64,000 nt of DNA. It comes from Streptomyces sp. NBC_01381. GTDB taxonomy: Bacteria > Actinomycetota > Actinomycetes > Streptomycetales > Streptomycetaceae. The notes under the pieces are model-generated. The model was not told the origin of the DNA and ran no database searches. It worked only from the letters and a program-made list of their open reading frames with translations. Positions 8,957-17,462 of this stretch are shown here, piece by piece (position 1 is the stretch's first letter; each line of letters starts with the position of its first letter). The translations under genes were made by a program, and so were the position numbers. The stretch is from NCBI RefSeq assembly GCF_026340305.1, contig NZ_JAPEPI010000001.1, positions 2,232,001 to 2,296,000 on the forward strand. Reading direction: 5' to 3'.

Positions 8957-10171
8957 TCAGCGAATCTGCCGCCCCGAGATGGCCCTGGCGATCACGAGCC
9001 GCTGGATCTCACTCGTCCCCTCGAAGATCGTGTAGATCTTCGCGTCCCGGTACATCCGCTCCACCGGATGCTCCCTGCTGTACCCGGCGCCGCCGAGCAC
9101 CTGCACCGCCTTCTCGGTCGCCGCGACGGCCAGTTCGCCTGCGCGCAGCTTGGACATCGAGCCCTGGCCCGCGTCGAACCGCTTGTCGTTGCGTGCCATC
9201 CAGGCCGCCTGCCAGATCAGCAGCCGCACCGCCTCGATCTCGGTCCGCAGATCGGCGAGGGCGAAGGCGATGGACTGGTTCTCGATGATGGGGCGGCCGA
9301 AGGCGACCCGCGAGCCGGCGTAGTCGAGCGCGTACTCGTACGCGGCCCGCGCGATGCCCAGCGCCTGCGCGCCCACCGTCGGCCTGCTCACCTCGAACGT
9401 CGCCATCGCCGCCTGGCCCCGACCCTTGCCGCCGCCCTCGCGGACCCGCGCGAGCCGCGCGTCCAGACGCTCCTTGCCGCCGAGCAGGCAGTGTCCCGGC
9501 ACGCGTACGTCGTCCAGGAAGACGTCCGCCGTGTGCGAGGCCCGCAGCCCCAGCTTCTTGATCTTCCGGGCGCCTTCGAGGCCCCGCGTGCCCGGCGGCA
9601 CGATGAACGCCGCCTGCCCGCGCGACCCGAGGGCGGGGTCGACGGACGCGACCACGACGTGCACGTTCGCTATGCCGCCGTTGGTGATCCACGCCTTCTG
9701 GCCGCTGAGGGTCCACTCGTCGCGTGCCGCGTCGTACGTCGCGCGCGTCCGCATCGCCGAGACGTCCGAGCCCGCTTCGGGCTCCGAGACGCAGAACGCC
9801 GCGACCTTGGGGTCGTCCTCGTCGCCGAAGCACTGCGGCACCCACTCCGCCAGTTGGTCCGGCGTGCCCGCGGAGAAGATCCCGGCCACCGCGAGGGATG
9901 TGCCGAAGAGGGCCATGCCGATGCCCGCGTCGCCCCAGAAGAGCTCCTCGTTGGCGATCTGGAGGGAGAGTCCCGACGGGTCGCCGAAGAGGTCGGCCAG
10001 GGACTCGAAGCCGTAGAGGCCGATCTTCGCCGCCTCCTGGATGACGGGCCAGGGCGTCTCCTCGCGCTCGTCCCACTCGGCGGCCGCCGGACGCACGACG
10101 CCGGCCGCGAAGCCGTGCACCCAGTCGCGCAAGTCCCGCTGCTCTTCGGTCAGTTCGAAGGAGAAGGGCAT
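8957..10171 (-). CDS. Acyl-CoA dehydrogenase
   Basis: This 404-residue flavoprotein of the acyl-CoA dehydrogenase superfamily has family motifs AAFCVSEPEAGSD and KAWITNGG in the middle domain. The C-terminal motif ERMYRDAKIYTIFEGTSEIQ places the catalytic-base glutamate in FEGT. It should catalyse FAD-dependent alpha,beta-dehydrogenation of an acyl-CoA. The gene lies 12 nt downstream of the SCP2 gene in the same orientation and is almost certainly co-transcribed from the operator region at 10677-10707. Chain-length preference cannot be read. Confidence 0.93.
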   Translation of the reverse strand: MPFSFELTEEQRDLRDWVHGFAAGVVRPAAAEWDEREETPWPVIQEAAKIGLYGFESLADLFGDPSGLSLQIANEELFWGDAGIGMALFGTSLAVAGIFSAGTPDQLAEWVPQCFGDEDDPKVAAFCVSEPEAGSDVSAMRTRATYDAARDEWTLSGQKAWITNGGIANVHVVVASVDPALGSRGQAAFIVPPGTRGLEGARKIKKLGLRASHTADVFLDDVRVPGHCLLGGKERLDARLARVREGGGKGRGQAAMATFEVSRPTVGAQALGIARAAYEYALDYAGSRVAFGRPIIENQSIAFALADLRTEIEAVRLLIWQAAWMARNDKRFDAGQGSMSKLRAGELAVAATEKAVQVLGGAGYSREHPVERMYRDAKIYTIFEGTSEIQRLVIARAISGRQIR

Positions 10172-10183
10172 CGCCGGGTCACC

Positions 10184-10666
10184 TCACGCCTTCGGGATGT
10201 CGAAGTAGCGGGTCAGACCGGAGGCGAGCGCCACATCGCCGGCGATCTTGACCTTGCGCATCATGAACATCGTCACGGGGCTCGCGTTGCCGGAGACCAG
10301 CTTGAGGAACTCGGCGTCGGACATGATGAGCGTGACGCGCGGCTCGGCGTCCGAGCGGCCCTCGCGGACGGTGCAGGTGCCCTCCGCGATCTCCGTCTCG
10401 TACACGATCTCGTCGACGCCCGTGATCTTCCAGCGGATCAGTGCCTTGAGCGAGCCCGCCGCGTCCGGCTTGAACTGCCGCTCCATGCGGGCGAAGACCT
10501 CCGCGAGGACGCGGGCGCGCAGCTCGCCGTCCTGGGCGATCTCGGTGATCTCCTTGCCGGACAGGCCCTTCACGATCTTCGCGAATTCCTCGGGGGTGAC
10601 GTTCGCGAAGTCCAGACCGGCGATTCCGTCCGTGCCGCCGATGCCGCCGGTGCCGTTGTCCGCCAT
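10184..10666 (-). CDS. SCP2 sterol-binding domain protein
   Basis: The start is the ATG at 10666, preceded by a strong TAAGGAG Shine-Dalgarno; longer in-frame readings run antisense through the regulator. After a Gly-rich start, the roughly 160-residue product has an SCP2-type domain (LIRWKITG, YETEIAEGTCTV, VTLIMSDAEFLKLVSG, KVKIAGDVALASGL). Such domains bind hydrophobic ligands such as acyl-CoAs or sterols. Its position between a TetR regulator and an acyl-CoA dehydrogenase suggests it carries or presents the dehydrogenase substrate. Confidence 0.88.
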   Translation of the reverse strand: MADNGTGGIGGTDGIAGLDFANVTPEEFAKIVKGLSGKEITEIAQDGELRARVLAEVFARMERQFKPDAAGSLKALIRWKITGVDEIVYETEIAEGTCTVREGRSDAEPRVTLIMSDAEFLKLVSGNASPVTMFMMRKVKIAGDVALASGLTRYFDIPKA

Positions 10667-10676
10667 GGCAATCTCC

Positions 10677-10707
10677 TTACTCTTTAGTAAACTTACTGTT
10701 GGGTAAG
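10677..10707. promoter_or_regulatory. Divergent operator between SCP2 and TetR genes
   Basis: Two adjacent inverted repeats occupy the 60-bp gap between divergent genes: TTACT-CTTT-AGTAA (10677-10690) and CTTAC-TGTTGG-GTAAG (10692-10707). The left one overlaps the Shine-Dalgarno of the SCP2 gene. The same ACTTACT/AGTAAGT heptamer recurs twice in front of the acyl-CoA ligase (11466-11488). This is the expected layout for binding by the adjacent TetR protein. It is a pattern-based inference. Confidence 0.7.
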
Positions 10708-10726
10708 ATAGGCCCGACCTGAGAGG

Positions 10727-11407
10727 GTGGCAAGGGTGACGGTGAACAGGAGTTCCGAGGGACGTCGGCGGCGCGTTCCGCGCAAGGAGCGCGAGCAGCA
10801 GATCATCGACGTGGCGGTGCGGGTCTTTGCCAAGCGTGGCTATCACGCCGCGTCCGTGGACGAGATTGCCGAACTCGCGGGAATCTCCAAGCCGATGGTG
10901 TATCTCTACCTCGACTCCAAGGAAGGCCTCTTCCTCGCCTGCCTGCGCCGTGAGGCCGACCGGCTCGTCGCCGCGTTCCAGGGGGCCGCGCGGGCCGGGG
11001 GCGCGGCGCCCGAACTGCGGCTGCACGCGGGTCTTTCGGCGTTCTTCGCCTTTGTCGCCGAGCACCGCGACAGCTGGGTCGTCCTGCACCGTCAGGCGTC
11101 GGAGCTGAGCGAGACGATCGCGGCCGCCGTCGCCGACGCCCGCCGGGCGGTGATGGCGCAGGTGGCGGGCCTGGTCTGGGACGGCATCACGGAGAGCGGC
11201 GGCGGCGCGCCGCGGGTTCAACTCTCCGACGAGGACGCGGACTTCGTCGCCCATGCGCTGGTCGGCGCGGCGGACTCGCTGACCGACTGGATGGGCAGCC
11301 ACCCGGACCAGTCCCCGGAGGGGGTCACGCTGCGGCTGATGAACATGGTGTGGGTCGGGATGGGCCGCGTCCTGGAGGGGGAGGTCTGGGTGCCGGCGCG
11401 GGAGTGA
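10727..11407 (+). CDS. TetR family regulator of the fatty-acid module
   Basis: This 226-residue protein has an N-terminal TetR helix-turn-helix (IIDVAVRVFAKRGYHAASVDEIAELAG, about residues 25-50, then ISKPMVYLYLDSKEGL) and a helical C-terminal ligand domain. It is divergent from the SCP2/acyl-CoA dehydrogenase pair and upstream of an acyl-CoA ligase, all of which carry a common heptamer. It is therefore probably a repressor relieved by acyl-CoA. GTG starts at 10727, 10736 and 10742 are all possible; the Shine-Dalgarno does not separate them. Confidence 0.9.
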   Translation: MARVTVNRSSEGRRRRVPRKEREQQIIDVAVRVFAKRGYHAASVDEIAELAGISKPMVYLYLDSKEGLFLACLRREADRLVAAFQGAARAGGAAPELRLHAGLSAFFAFVAEHRDSWVVLHRQASELSETIAAAVADARRAVMAQVAGLVWDGITESGGGAPRVQLSDEDADFVAHALVGAADSLTDWMGSHPDQSPEGVTLRLMNMVWVGMGRVLEGEVWVPARE

Positions 11408-11465
11408 GCTCCCGGGGCTCGCCCAGTTCTTCGCTGTCCGCGCCATTGAATTTTCCCTACGCTTG

Positions 11466-11488
11466 AGTAAGTTGACCTCCCAGTAAGT
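11466..11488. promoter_or_regulatory. Paired AGTAAGT sites upstream of acyl-CoA ligase
   Basis: AGTAAGT occurs at 11466-11472 and again at 11482-11488, 16 bp apart in the same orientation, about 60 bp before the ligase ATG. The reverse complement ACTTACT is present in the TetR operator at 10691-10697. It is probably a second binding region for the same TetR protein, which would make the locus a regulon of three transcription units. Confidence 0.6.
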
Positions 11489-11545
11489 ACGCAACGCACC
11501 GCATCACCTCTGCACGTCAGCTGGTAGCCGGAGCCGGGAGCCGTC

Positions 11546-13468
11546 ATGGGCGTACGCAAGGATCTGAAAAGAGCACAACGCCACAGCGAGCTGGCGGAGC
11601 GCACCACCGTCGAGATCGTCCGGGACGAGCACGGGATCGTGCGCGAGGCGAGCGTCGCCCCGCTCGCGGCGACGGCCACCGCGGGCAGTACCGCCGACAT
11701 CCCCTTCACCAACGCCGCCGAGGCGCCCGACGCCGTCGTCCTGCGCCGCAAGCAGGGCGACCAGTGGCGGCCGGTCACCGCGGCGGCCTTCGCGCGGGAA
11801 GTCACCGCCGTCGCCAAGGGGTTGATCGCCGCGGGACTCGAACCGGGCGGCCGTGTCGCGCTGATGTCCCGTACCCGGTACGAGTGGGCCGTCCTCGACT
11901 TCGCGATCTGGGCGGCGGGCGGGCAGAGCGTGCCCGTGTACGCGACATCGGCGGCCGAGCAGATCGAGTGGATCGTGCGGGACTCGGGCGCGGGACTGCT
12001 GATCGCGGAGAACCCGGAGAACGTGGCGACGGCCGAGGCGGCCGTCGCGGACCTCGCCGAGCCGCCGCGCGTCCTGTGCATCGACGACGGAGCCGTGCTC
12101 CAACTGGTGCAGGGCGGCCGGGAGTTGTCCGACGAGGAAGTGACCAAGCGGCGGTCCGCACTCACCCCGGACTCCATCGCCACGATCTGCTACACCTCGG
12201 GCACCACGGGCAAGCCCAAGGGCTGCGTCCTCACCCACGGCAATCTGCACGCCGAGGCAGCGAACACGGTCGACCTCCTCCACCCCGTCTTCAAGGAGAT
12301 CACCGGCCAGGTCGCGTCGACGCTCCTCTTCCTGCCGCTCGCCCACATCCTGGGCCGCACCATCCAGATCGCCTGCATGCTCGCCCGCATCGAACTCGGC
12401 CACTGCCCGAGCATCAAACCGGACGAGCTCCGCCCCGAACTCCGGTCCTTCAGACCCACGTTCGTCGTCGGCGTCCCGTATCTCTTCGAGAAGATCCACG
12501 ACACGGGGCGCGCGACCGCCGAGAAGATCGGGCGCGGCGCGTCCTTCGACCGGGCCGAGGGGATCGCGGTGCGGTTCGGCGAGGCGTACTTGAACAAGTT
12601 CCTGGACAAGCGCGGGCCCGGACCCTCGATCGGGCTCTATCTGGGCTGGGCGCTCTACGAGTTGCTCGTCTACCGGCGCATCCGCAAGGAGGTCGGCGGC
12701 AGGCTGCGCTACGCGATCAGCGGCGGCTCACCCCTCGACCGCCGCCTCAACCTCTTCTTCTACGCCGCCGGGATCGTCATCTACGAGGGGTACGGCCTGA
12801 CGGAGACCACCGCCGCCGCGACCATCACCCCGCCGCTGAAGCCCCGCCCCGGCACGGTGGGCCTGCCGGTGCCCGGCACCGCGATCCGCATCGCGGACGA
12901 CGGGGAGGTGCTCATCAAGGGCGGCATCGTCTTCGGCTCGTACTGGAACAACCCGGCCGCCACGGACGCCGTGCTGCGGGACGAGTGGTTCGCGACCGGA
13001 GACCTCGGGGCGCTCGACGACGACGGCTATCTCACCATCACCGGGCGCAAGAAGGACCTCATCGTCACCTCCGGCGGCAAGAACGTCTCCCCGGCGATCC
13101 TGGAGGACCGGCTGCGCAGCCGGGCGCCGGTCGGCCAGTGCATCGTCGTCGGCGACAACCGCTCCTACGTCGCCGCGGTCATCACGCTGGACCCGGAGGC
13201 CGTCGAGCACTGGCTCTCCGTGCGCAAACGCCCCAAGGACACCCCGCTCGCCGAACTCTGCCGGGACCCGAAGATGATCGCCGAGGTCCAGAAGGCCGTG
13301 GACTACGCCAACTCGGCTGTCTCGCGCGCCGAGTCAGTCCGTAAATTCGTCATCGTCGAGGGTGAGTTCACCGAGGACAACGGGCTGCTCACGCCATCCC
13401 TGAAGATCAAACGGCACGCGGTGGCGACGGCGTACGCGGGCGAGATCGAGGCGCTCTACGGCGAGTGA
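11546..13468 (+). CDS. Long-chain acyl-CoA ligase (AMP-forming)
   Basis: This 640-residue ANL-superfamily enzyme activates a fatty acid with ATP and CoA. Motifs in order: P-loop YTSGTTGKPKGCVLTH near residue 215, LPLAHILGR, GYGLTETTAAATI, adenylate-binding WFATGDLG, the hinge region GRKKDLIVTSGGKNVSP and the C-terminal lysine in LTPSLKIKR. Length and motif spacing fit the long-chain FadD15-like group. It stands alone on its strand after the TetR gene and carries the shared heptamers in its promoter. A preceding GGGAG supports the ATG start. Confidence 0.92.
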   Translation: MGVRKDLKRAQRHSELAERTTVEIVRDEHGIVREASVAPLAATATAGSTADIPFTNAAEAPDAVVLRRKQGDQWRPVTAAAFAREVTAVAKGLIAAGLEPGGRVALMSRTRYEWAVLDFAIWAAGGQSVPVYATSAAEQIEWIVRDSGAGLLIAENPENVATAEAAVADLAEPPRVLCIDDGAVLQLVQGGRELSDEEVTKRRSALTPDSIATICYTSGTTGKPKGCVLTHGNLHAEAANTVDLLHPVFKEITGQVASTLLFLPLAHILGRTIQIACMLARIELGHCPSIKPDELRPELRSFRPTFVVGVPYLFEKIHDTGRATAEKIGRGASFDRAEGIAVRFGEAYLNKFLDKRGPGPSIGLYLGWALYELLVYRRIRKEVGGRLRYAISGGSPLDRRLNLFFYAAGIVIYEGYGLTETTAAATITPPLKPRPGTVGLPVPGTAIRIADDGEVLIKGGIVFGSYWNNPAATDAVLRDEWFATGDLGALDDDGYLTITGRKKDLIVTSGGKNVSPAILEDRLRSRAPVGQCIVVGDNRSYVAAVITLDPEAVEHWLSVRKRPKDTPLAELCRDPKMIAEVQKAVDYANSAVSRAESVRKFVIVEGEFTEDNGLLTPSLKIKRHAVATAYAGEIEALYGE

Positions 13469-13513
13469 AGGGTCACGGGTCTCCCGGGGCGCGTACGACT
13501 TCGATGTGCTGGT

Positions 13514-13690
13514 GGTGGGCAGCTCCGGTACGCGTTTCGCTTGTACCCGGAGCCTGGCCAGGCGAGGGCACTGGCGCGGGCGTTCGGGTGCGCCCGCGTC
13601 GTGTTCAACGATGCCGTGCGCGCCTGCCGTGACGCCCATGCCGCGGGCCGTCCCTGCCCTTCGCACCGCGCAGGCCGAGCGCGCGATGTT
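13514..13690 (+). pseudogene. Relic of IS200/IS605-family tnpB (OrfB) N terminus
   Basis: From 13526 one frame reads RYAFRLYPEPGQARALARAF, then GCARVVFNDAVRACRDAH. This is the characteristic start of IS605-type TnpB/OrfB proteins (FRLYPxPxQ, FGxxRxVxN). Homology stops near 13640, and the catalytic and zinc-finger parts are missing. The frame has no good start and runs on into the 3' end of the opposing regulator gene. It is a dead fragment of an insertion sequence left between the acyl-CoA ligase and the regulator. Confidence 0.75.
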
Positions 13691-13719
13691 GCGGCTGCCG
13701 GAGTGAGGGCCTGCTCGGA

Positions 13720-14571
13720 CTACTTGGAGAGGAGCCGTTCCAGCCTGCCCCGTGCCTCGCTGTCCCGCGGCAGATGCACGGAAACGCGCAGATCCTGCCG
13801 GGTGGCGGGGTGCATGACGAGGTGATCGAAGGTCATCTCGCCCATGACCGGGTGGACCACCGACTTCGTTCCATGGGATTCGGAACGTACGTCGTGCTGG
13901 TCCCACAACCGCGCGAATTCCGGATTGTTTTCGTAGAGCTCGCGCTGGATCGCGGTGAATCGCGTATCGCCGGGGAACGCGGCGGCCGCGCTGCGGAAGT
14001 CGGCCACGACCTGCGGTGCCAGACCGGACCAGTCGGCGAAGAAGGACCGGTATCGAGGTTCGCTGAAGAACAGCACCAGGCAGTTCTCGCCGCTGCGCGG
14101 AACTCCGAAGACCGCCTGAGCCGATGAATTCGTCAGGACGTAATTCCACCAACGGTCCAGTACATAGGCGGGATACGGCAGCCATGAATCCATGAGCCGT
14201 TCGAGCTCGGGCAGTTCAGGTGCCTCCGCGGGCGCCACGGCCGGCGGCGGAACGAGCCCCACAAGGCGGTGCAGGTACCCGCGTTCTGCCGCGTCGAGGC
14301 CGAGGACGCGGCTGATGGACTCCACGACCGACCCCGACACCTGGATGTCCCTGCCCTGTTCGAGCCAGGTGTACCAGGAGATGCCGATCCCGGCGAGCGT
14401 GGCGACCTCCTCACGGCGCAGGCCCGGAGTCCGCCGCAGTCCGCGGCCCGGAAGCCCGACGTCCTCGGGCATCACCCTGGCGCGACGCGAACGCAGGAAG
14501 TCACGCAGATCCTCCCTTCGCCGCCGGTCGTGAACCGCGCGATCGGAGTTCGTGTCGTGGGTGGTGGTCAT
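13720..14571 (-). CDS. MmyB-type helix-turn-helix regulator
   Basis: The start is the ATG at 14571; residues encoded further upstream would read through promoter repeats. The 283-residue protein has an XRE helix-turn-helix (GLRREEVATLAGISWYTWLE-like, residues about 45-75, with EQGRDIQVS) and the MmyB ligand-binding domain (YVLDRWWNYVLTNSSAQAVF, MGEMTFDHLVM, LRVSVHLPRD). In actinobacteria such regulators usually control the neighbouring oxidoreductase, here the divergent SDR at 14715. The intergenic tandem repeat at 14639-14680 is a plausible operator. Confidence 0.9.
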   Translation of the reverse strand: MTTTHDTNSDRAVHDRRRREDLRDFLRSRRARVMPEDVGLPGRGLRRTPGLRREEVATLAGIGISWYTWLEQGRDIQVSGSVVESISRVLGLDAAERGYLHRLVGLVPPPAVAPAEAPELPELERLMDSWLPYPAYVLDRWWNYVLTNSSAQAVFGVPRSGENCLVLFFSEPRYRSFFADWSGLAPQVVADFRSAAAAFPGDTRFTAIQRELYENNPEFARLWDQHDVRSESHGTKSVVHPVMGEMTFDHLVMHPATRQDLRVSVHLPRDSEARGRLERLLSK

Positions 14572-14638
14572 GACACCACCATAAGTTGGCTCTCCGCACC
14601 TCCCGGCAACAGAGAGCAGCATCTTCAGGTGAGCGCGA

Positions 14639-14680
14639 ACGGCCGACAGCTCATGTCCAGACGGCCGACAGCTCATGTCC
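14639..14680. repeat. 22-bp tandem direct repeat in divergent promoter
   Basis: CGGCCGACAGCTCATGTCCA occurs twice with a period of 22 bp (14640 and 14662), in the gap between the MmyB-type regulator and the SDR gene. Two identical sites spaced about two helical turns suit a dimeric or cooperative regulator. It lies 35 bp before the SDR start. Confidence 0.8.
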
Positions 14681-14714
14681 ATTCGTATCCATTGCTTGAA
14701 TTGCCGGGGATTCC

Positions 14715-15512
14715 ATGACGCAGAACACGTACGACGCAGCCCGTTTCGAAGGCTTCGACGCGGCCCGTTTCGAAGGCAAGGTGGCCTTGATCACCGGTGG
14801 CGCCACCGGGATGGGTCTGGCGACCGCGCGGCGCCTGCTCGACGAGGGCGCGAAGGTCGTCATCACCGGCCGCAGCGAGGACCGCCTCAAGCGCGCCGCC
14901 GAGCGCCTCGACGCGGGCGACCGGCTGCTCGCGCTGCCCGCCGACGTCGCCAAGCCGGCCGACCTCGACCGGCTGATGGGAGCGGTGCGGGAGCGCTTCG
15001 GCCACCTGGACGTGGTGTTCGCCAACGCCGGTGTCGGCGTCTTCAAGCGGATCGAGGAGTTCACCGAGGAGGACTTCGACAGCGTGGTGGACGCCAACTT
15101 CAAGGGCGTCTTCTTCACCGTCAAGCACGCGCTCCCGCTGCTCAAGGACGGCAGCTCGATCGTGATCAACGCTTCGTGGACCCACCACAAGGGCCTGGCC
15201 ATCGGCTCCCTGTACGCGGCGACCAAGGCGGCCGCGGCCAACCTCACCAAGACCCTCGCCAGCGACCTCTCCGACCGCGGCATCCGCGTCAACGCCGTCA
15301 GCCCCGGCTACATCGACACCGACATGTTCCGCGAGTCGGTGCCGACCGACGAGGCCCGCGAGGCGAGCCGCCAGGACGTGGTGCTCAAGCGCATCGGCAC
15401 CCCGGAGGAGGTCGCGGCCGCCGTCGCCTTCCTCGCGTCGCACGACGCGTCGTACGTCAACGGAGTCGACCTCCTCGTCGACGGCGGCGTCGCCAACTCC
15501 ATCCCCGCGTGA
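14715..15512 (+). CDS. SDR family oxidoreductase
   Basis: This 265-residue classical short-chain dehydrogenase has a cofactor motif TGGATGMG near residue 28, then NAGVGVF, catalytic serine in INASWTHH, YAATK with catalytic Tyr/Lys, and SPGYIDTDM after the active site. An arginine after the second strand (TGRSEDR) favours NADPH. A short duplicated N-terminal phrase (DAARFEGFDAARFEG) is present. It is divergent from the MmyB regulator and followed by an MFS exporter 51 nt downstream, so the two may form a regulated detoxification unit. The substrate is unknown. Confidence 0.92.
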   Translation: MTQNTYDAARFEGFDAARFEGKVALITGGATGMGLATARRLLDEGAKVVITGRSEDRLKRAAERLDAGDRLLALPADVAKPADLDRLMGAVRERFGHLDVVFANAGVGVFKRIEEFTEEDFDSVVDANFKGVFFTVKHALPLLKDGSSIVINASWTHHKGLAIGSLYAATKAAAANLTKTLASDLSDRGIRVNAVSPGYIDTDMFRESVPTDEAREASRQDVVLKRIGTPEEVAAAVAFLASHDASYVNGVDLLVDGGVANSIPA

Positions 15513-15563
15513 CCGGCACCCGTGGCGCACAAGCACTCGCACTCGCACTAAGGAGCGCAAGAG

Positions 15564-17165
15564 TTGTCTTCCCGTTCAGGTGGGCGAACCCGGGGATCGA
15601 ACCCCCAAGTCACGTTGATCGCGGTCCTGTTGACCCTGCTGATCCTGCCCACCTCGGTCACCGGGTCGGGCGTGGCCCTGCCACACATCGGCCAGGACAC
15701 GGACGCGTCCCTTGATGCCCTGCAATGGGTGGTGCACGCCTACAACTTGACCTTCGCGAGCTTCATGCTGGCGTGCGGCGCGCTGGCCGACCTGCTCGGG
15801 CGGCGGCGCGTGTTCGCCGTCGGTGCGGTGCTGTTCACGGTGGCCTCGCTGGTCAGCGCGGTGGTCAGCGACATCTACGTACTCGATCTGGCGCGTGCCG
15901 TGGCCGGTGTGGGCGCCGCGGGTCTCCTGACCAGCGGCAGTTCCATCCTCGCGACCAGCTTCGACGGCGCCGCCCGCACCCGGGTGTTCGCCGCCGTCGG
16001 CATCGCGACGGGCGCGGGTCTCGCGCTCGGCGCGATGGTGGCCGGCGTCCTCGCGGACACCCTCGGCTGGCGCTCCTTCTACGGCGCGCACGCGGTGCTC
16101 ATGCTGCTCGTGCTCTTCGCGGTGCCGTTCATGCAGGAGTCCCGCAGCGAGTCCGCCGCCAAGGTCGACTGGCCGGGCACGGCCACCTTCGTCGGCAGCC
16201 TCTTCCTGCTCATGCTCGGCATGGTCGAGGGCCCGCAGTGGGGCTGGGCGAGCCCGGGCGTGCTCGGCTGCCTGGTGGGCGCGGTGCTCCTGATGGCGGT
16301 CTTCGTCCTGGTGGAGAAGCGCCGGCCGCACCCGATGTTCGATCTGTCGCTGCTGCGCAACGCCAGGTTCATGGCGCTCTGCCTGATCCCCGTCGTGGTC
16401 ACGTTCGCCTTCGTGATCCTGCTGCCGCTGCTCCCGAACTACCTGCTGGTCGCGAACAATTCGACCAGTCAGGCGGCGGGCAGCACCATGCTCCTGATGA
16501 CGCTGCCCATCCTGCCCACGCCGCTGCTCGCGGGACGTCTGGTCAAGTGGGGCTGGTCGCCGCGTTCGGTCTTCGCGCTGAGCCTGGCCTGTCTGACCCT
16601 GGGTGTCGCCTGGCTCGCCGTCGTCCTGGAGCCCGGCATCGGCCTCGGAGCCCTCGCCGGACCGCTGATCCTGCTCGGCATCGGCCTCGGCCTGAACTTC
16701 GGCCTGGTCGACGGCGCGGTCCTCACGGTGGTCGCCCCCGAGGCCACCGGCACGGCGGCCGGGTTCCTCAACACCCTGCGCCTGGGCAGCGAGGCCGTGG
16801 TCATCGCCGCGGTGGGCTCCGCGCTCGTCAACCTCGTACAGAACTGGCTGAACGACGGCCTCGACAAGTTCCCCGCGTACAAGGGCGATCCCGCCGACCT
16901 GGCCAACAGCGTCAACTCCGGTGATCTGAGCGGGCCGTTGGAGAAGCTGCCGGAGAAGGTGCAGCCCAGCTTCTTCGACTTCGTGAGCGAGGGCTTCACC
17001 GGCGCCTGGCAGGCGGTCCTGTGGGCGAGCGCCGTGATCTGCGCGCTTCTCTCGGTGGCGATCTACGTGATGCTGTCCGAGAGGAAGAAGGGCGTGACGG
17101 TCGCCATGGGCGGCCCCGCGGCGACTCCCGAGCGGAGCGAGGCCACCGTGGATAGCCTGTCCTGA
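15564..17165 (+). CDS. MFS transporter, DHA2 (14-TM) drug exporter type
   Basis: The start is TTG at 15564, with AAGGAG nine nt upstream. The 533-residue protein has about fourteen hydrophobic segments, the motif-A-like sequence GALADLLGRRRVF between helices 2 and 3, and the family feature LQWVVHAYNLTFASFMLACG in helix 2. It probably exports drugs or other small molecules using proton motive force. It follows the SDR gene in the same direction and may share its regulator. Confidence 0.88.
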   Translation: MSSRSGGRTRGSNPQVTLIAVLLTLLILPTSVTGSGVALPHIGQDTDASLDALQWVVHAYNLTFASFMLACGALADLLGRRRVFAVGAVLFTVASLVSAVVSDIYVLDLARAVAGVGAAGLLTSGSSILATSFDGAARTRVFAAVGIATGAGLALGAMVAGVLADTLGWRSFYGAHAVLMLLVLFAVPFMQESRSESAAKVDWPGTATFVGSLFLLMLGMVEGPQWGWASPGVLGCLVGAVLLMAVFVLVEKRRPHPMFDLSLLRNARFMALCLIPVVVTFAFVILLPLLPNYLLVANNSTSQAAGSTMLLMTLPILPTPLLAGRLVKWGWSPRSVFALSLACLTLGVAWLAVVLEPGIGLGALAGPLILLGIGLGLNFGLVDGAVLTVVAPEATGTAAGFLNTLRLGSEAVVIAAVGSALVNLVQNWLNDGLDKFPAYKGDPADLANSVNSGDLSGPLEKLPEKVQPSFFDFVSEGFTGAWQAVLWASAVICALLSVAIYVMLSERKKGVTVAMGGPAATPERSEATVDSLS

Positions 17166-17214
17166 GGTCGGCCCATCGGCTGGTACGACCTTGTCCGCTG
17201 GCGGACTGGCCTGC

Positions 17215-17462
17215 ATGTTTGCATCGGCTGGACTGCTATCGGGCAAGGTCATACTGGTCACCGGCGCCAGCAGCGGTATCGGCGCCGCTGCCGCGGGAGT
17301 CTTTGCCCGTGAGGGCGCGGCGAGGACGCGCAGCGCGCGGTCGACGCGGCCGTCGAGCGGCACGGGAAGCTGGACGGCGCCTTCAACAACGCGGGCACCG
17401 GCGGCAACCCGGAGCCCCTGCACACCACGGGCGACGACGTCTACGACCGCATCGGCGCGGTG
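17215..17462 (+). pseudogene. Broken SDR gene with internal deletion and 3' truncation
   Basis: The 5' part reads LSGKVILVTGASSGIGAAAA and VFAREGA, a normal SDR cofactor-binding start. The frame then jumps by one, and the sequence resumes as EDAQRAVDAAVERHGKLDGA then FNNAGTGGNPEPLHTT. About 40 residues (strands 2-3) are missing between the two parts. Homology stops at about 17462, inside the convergent cydC 3' end, so the catalytic Ser-Tyr-Lys region is absent. It is a clear remnant, not a functional enzyme. Confidence 0.82.

Noticed and set aside
10667..11494. Extension of the SCP2 gene upstream to 11494
   Set aside because: It would be antisense to the TetR gene; the ATG at 10666 has a strong TAAGGAG and an intact domain follows.
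15580..15607. Minus-strand sequence resembling a tRNA T arm (GGTTCGATCCCCGGG)
   Set aside because: The T stem pairs over only three bases, no anticodon or D arm is present, and the sequence codes for the MFS N terminus.
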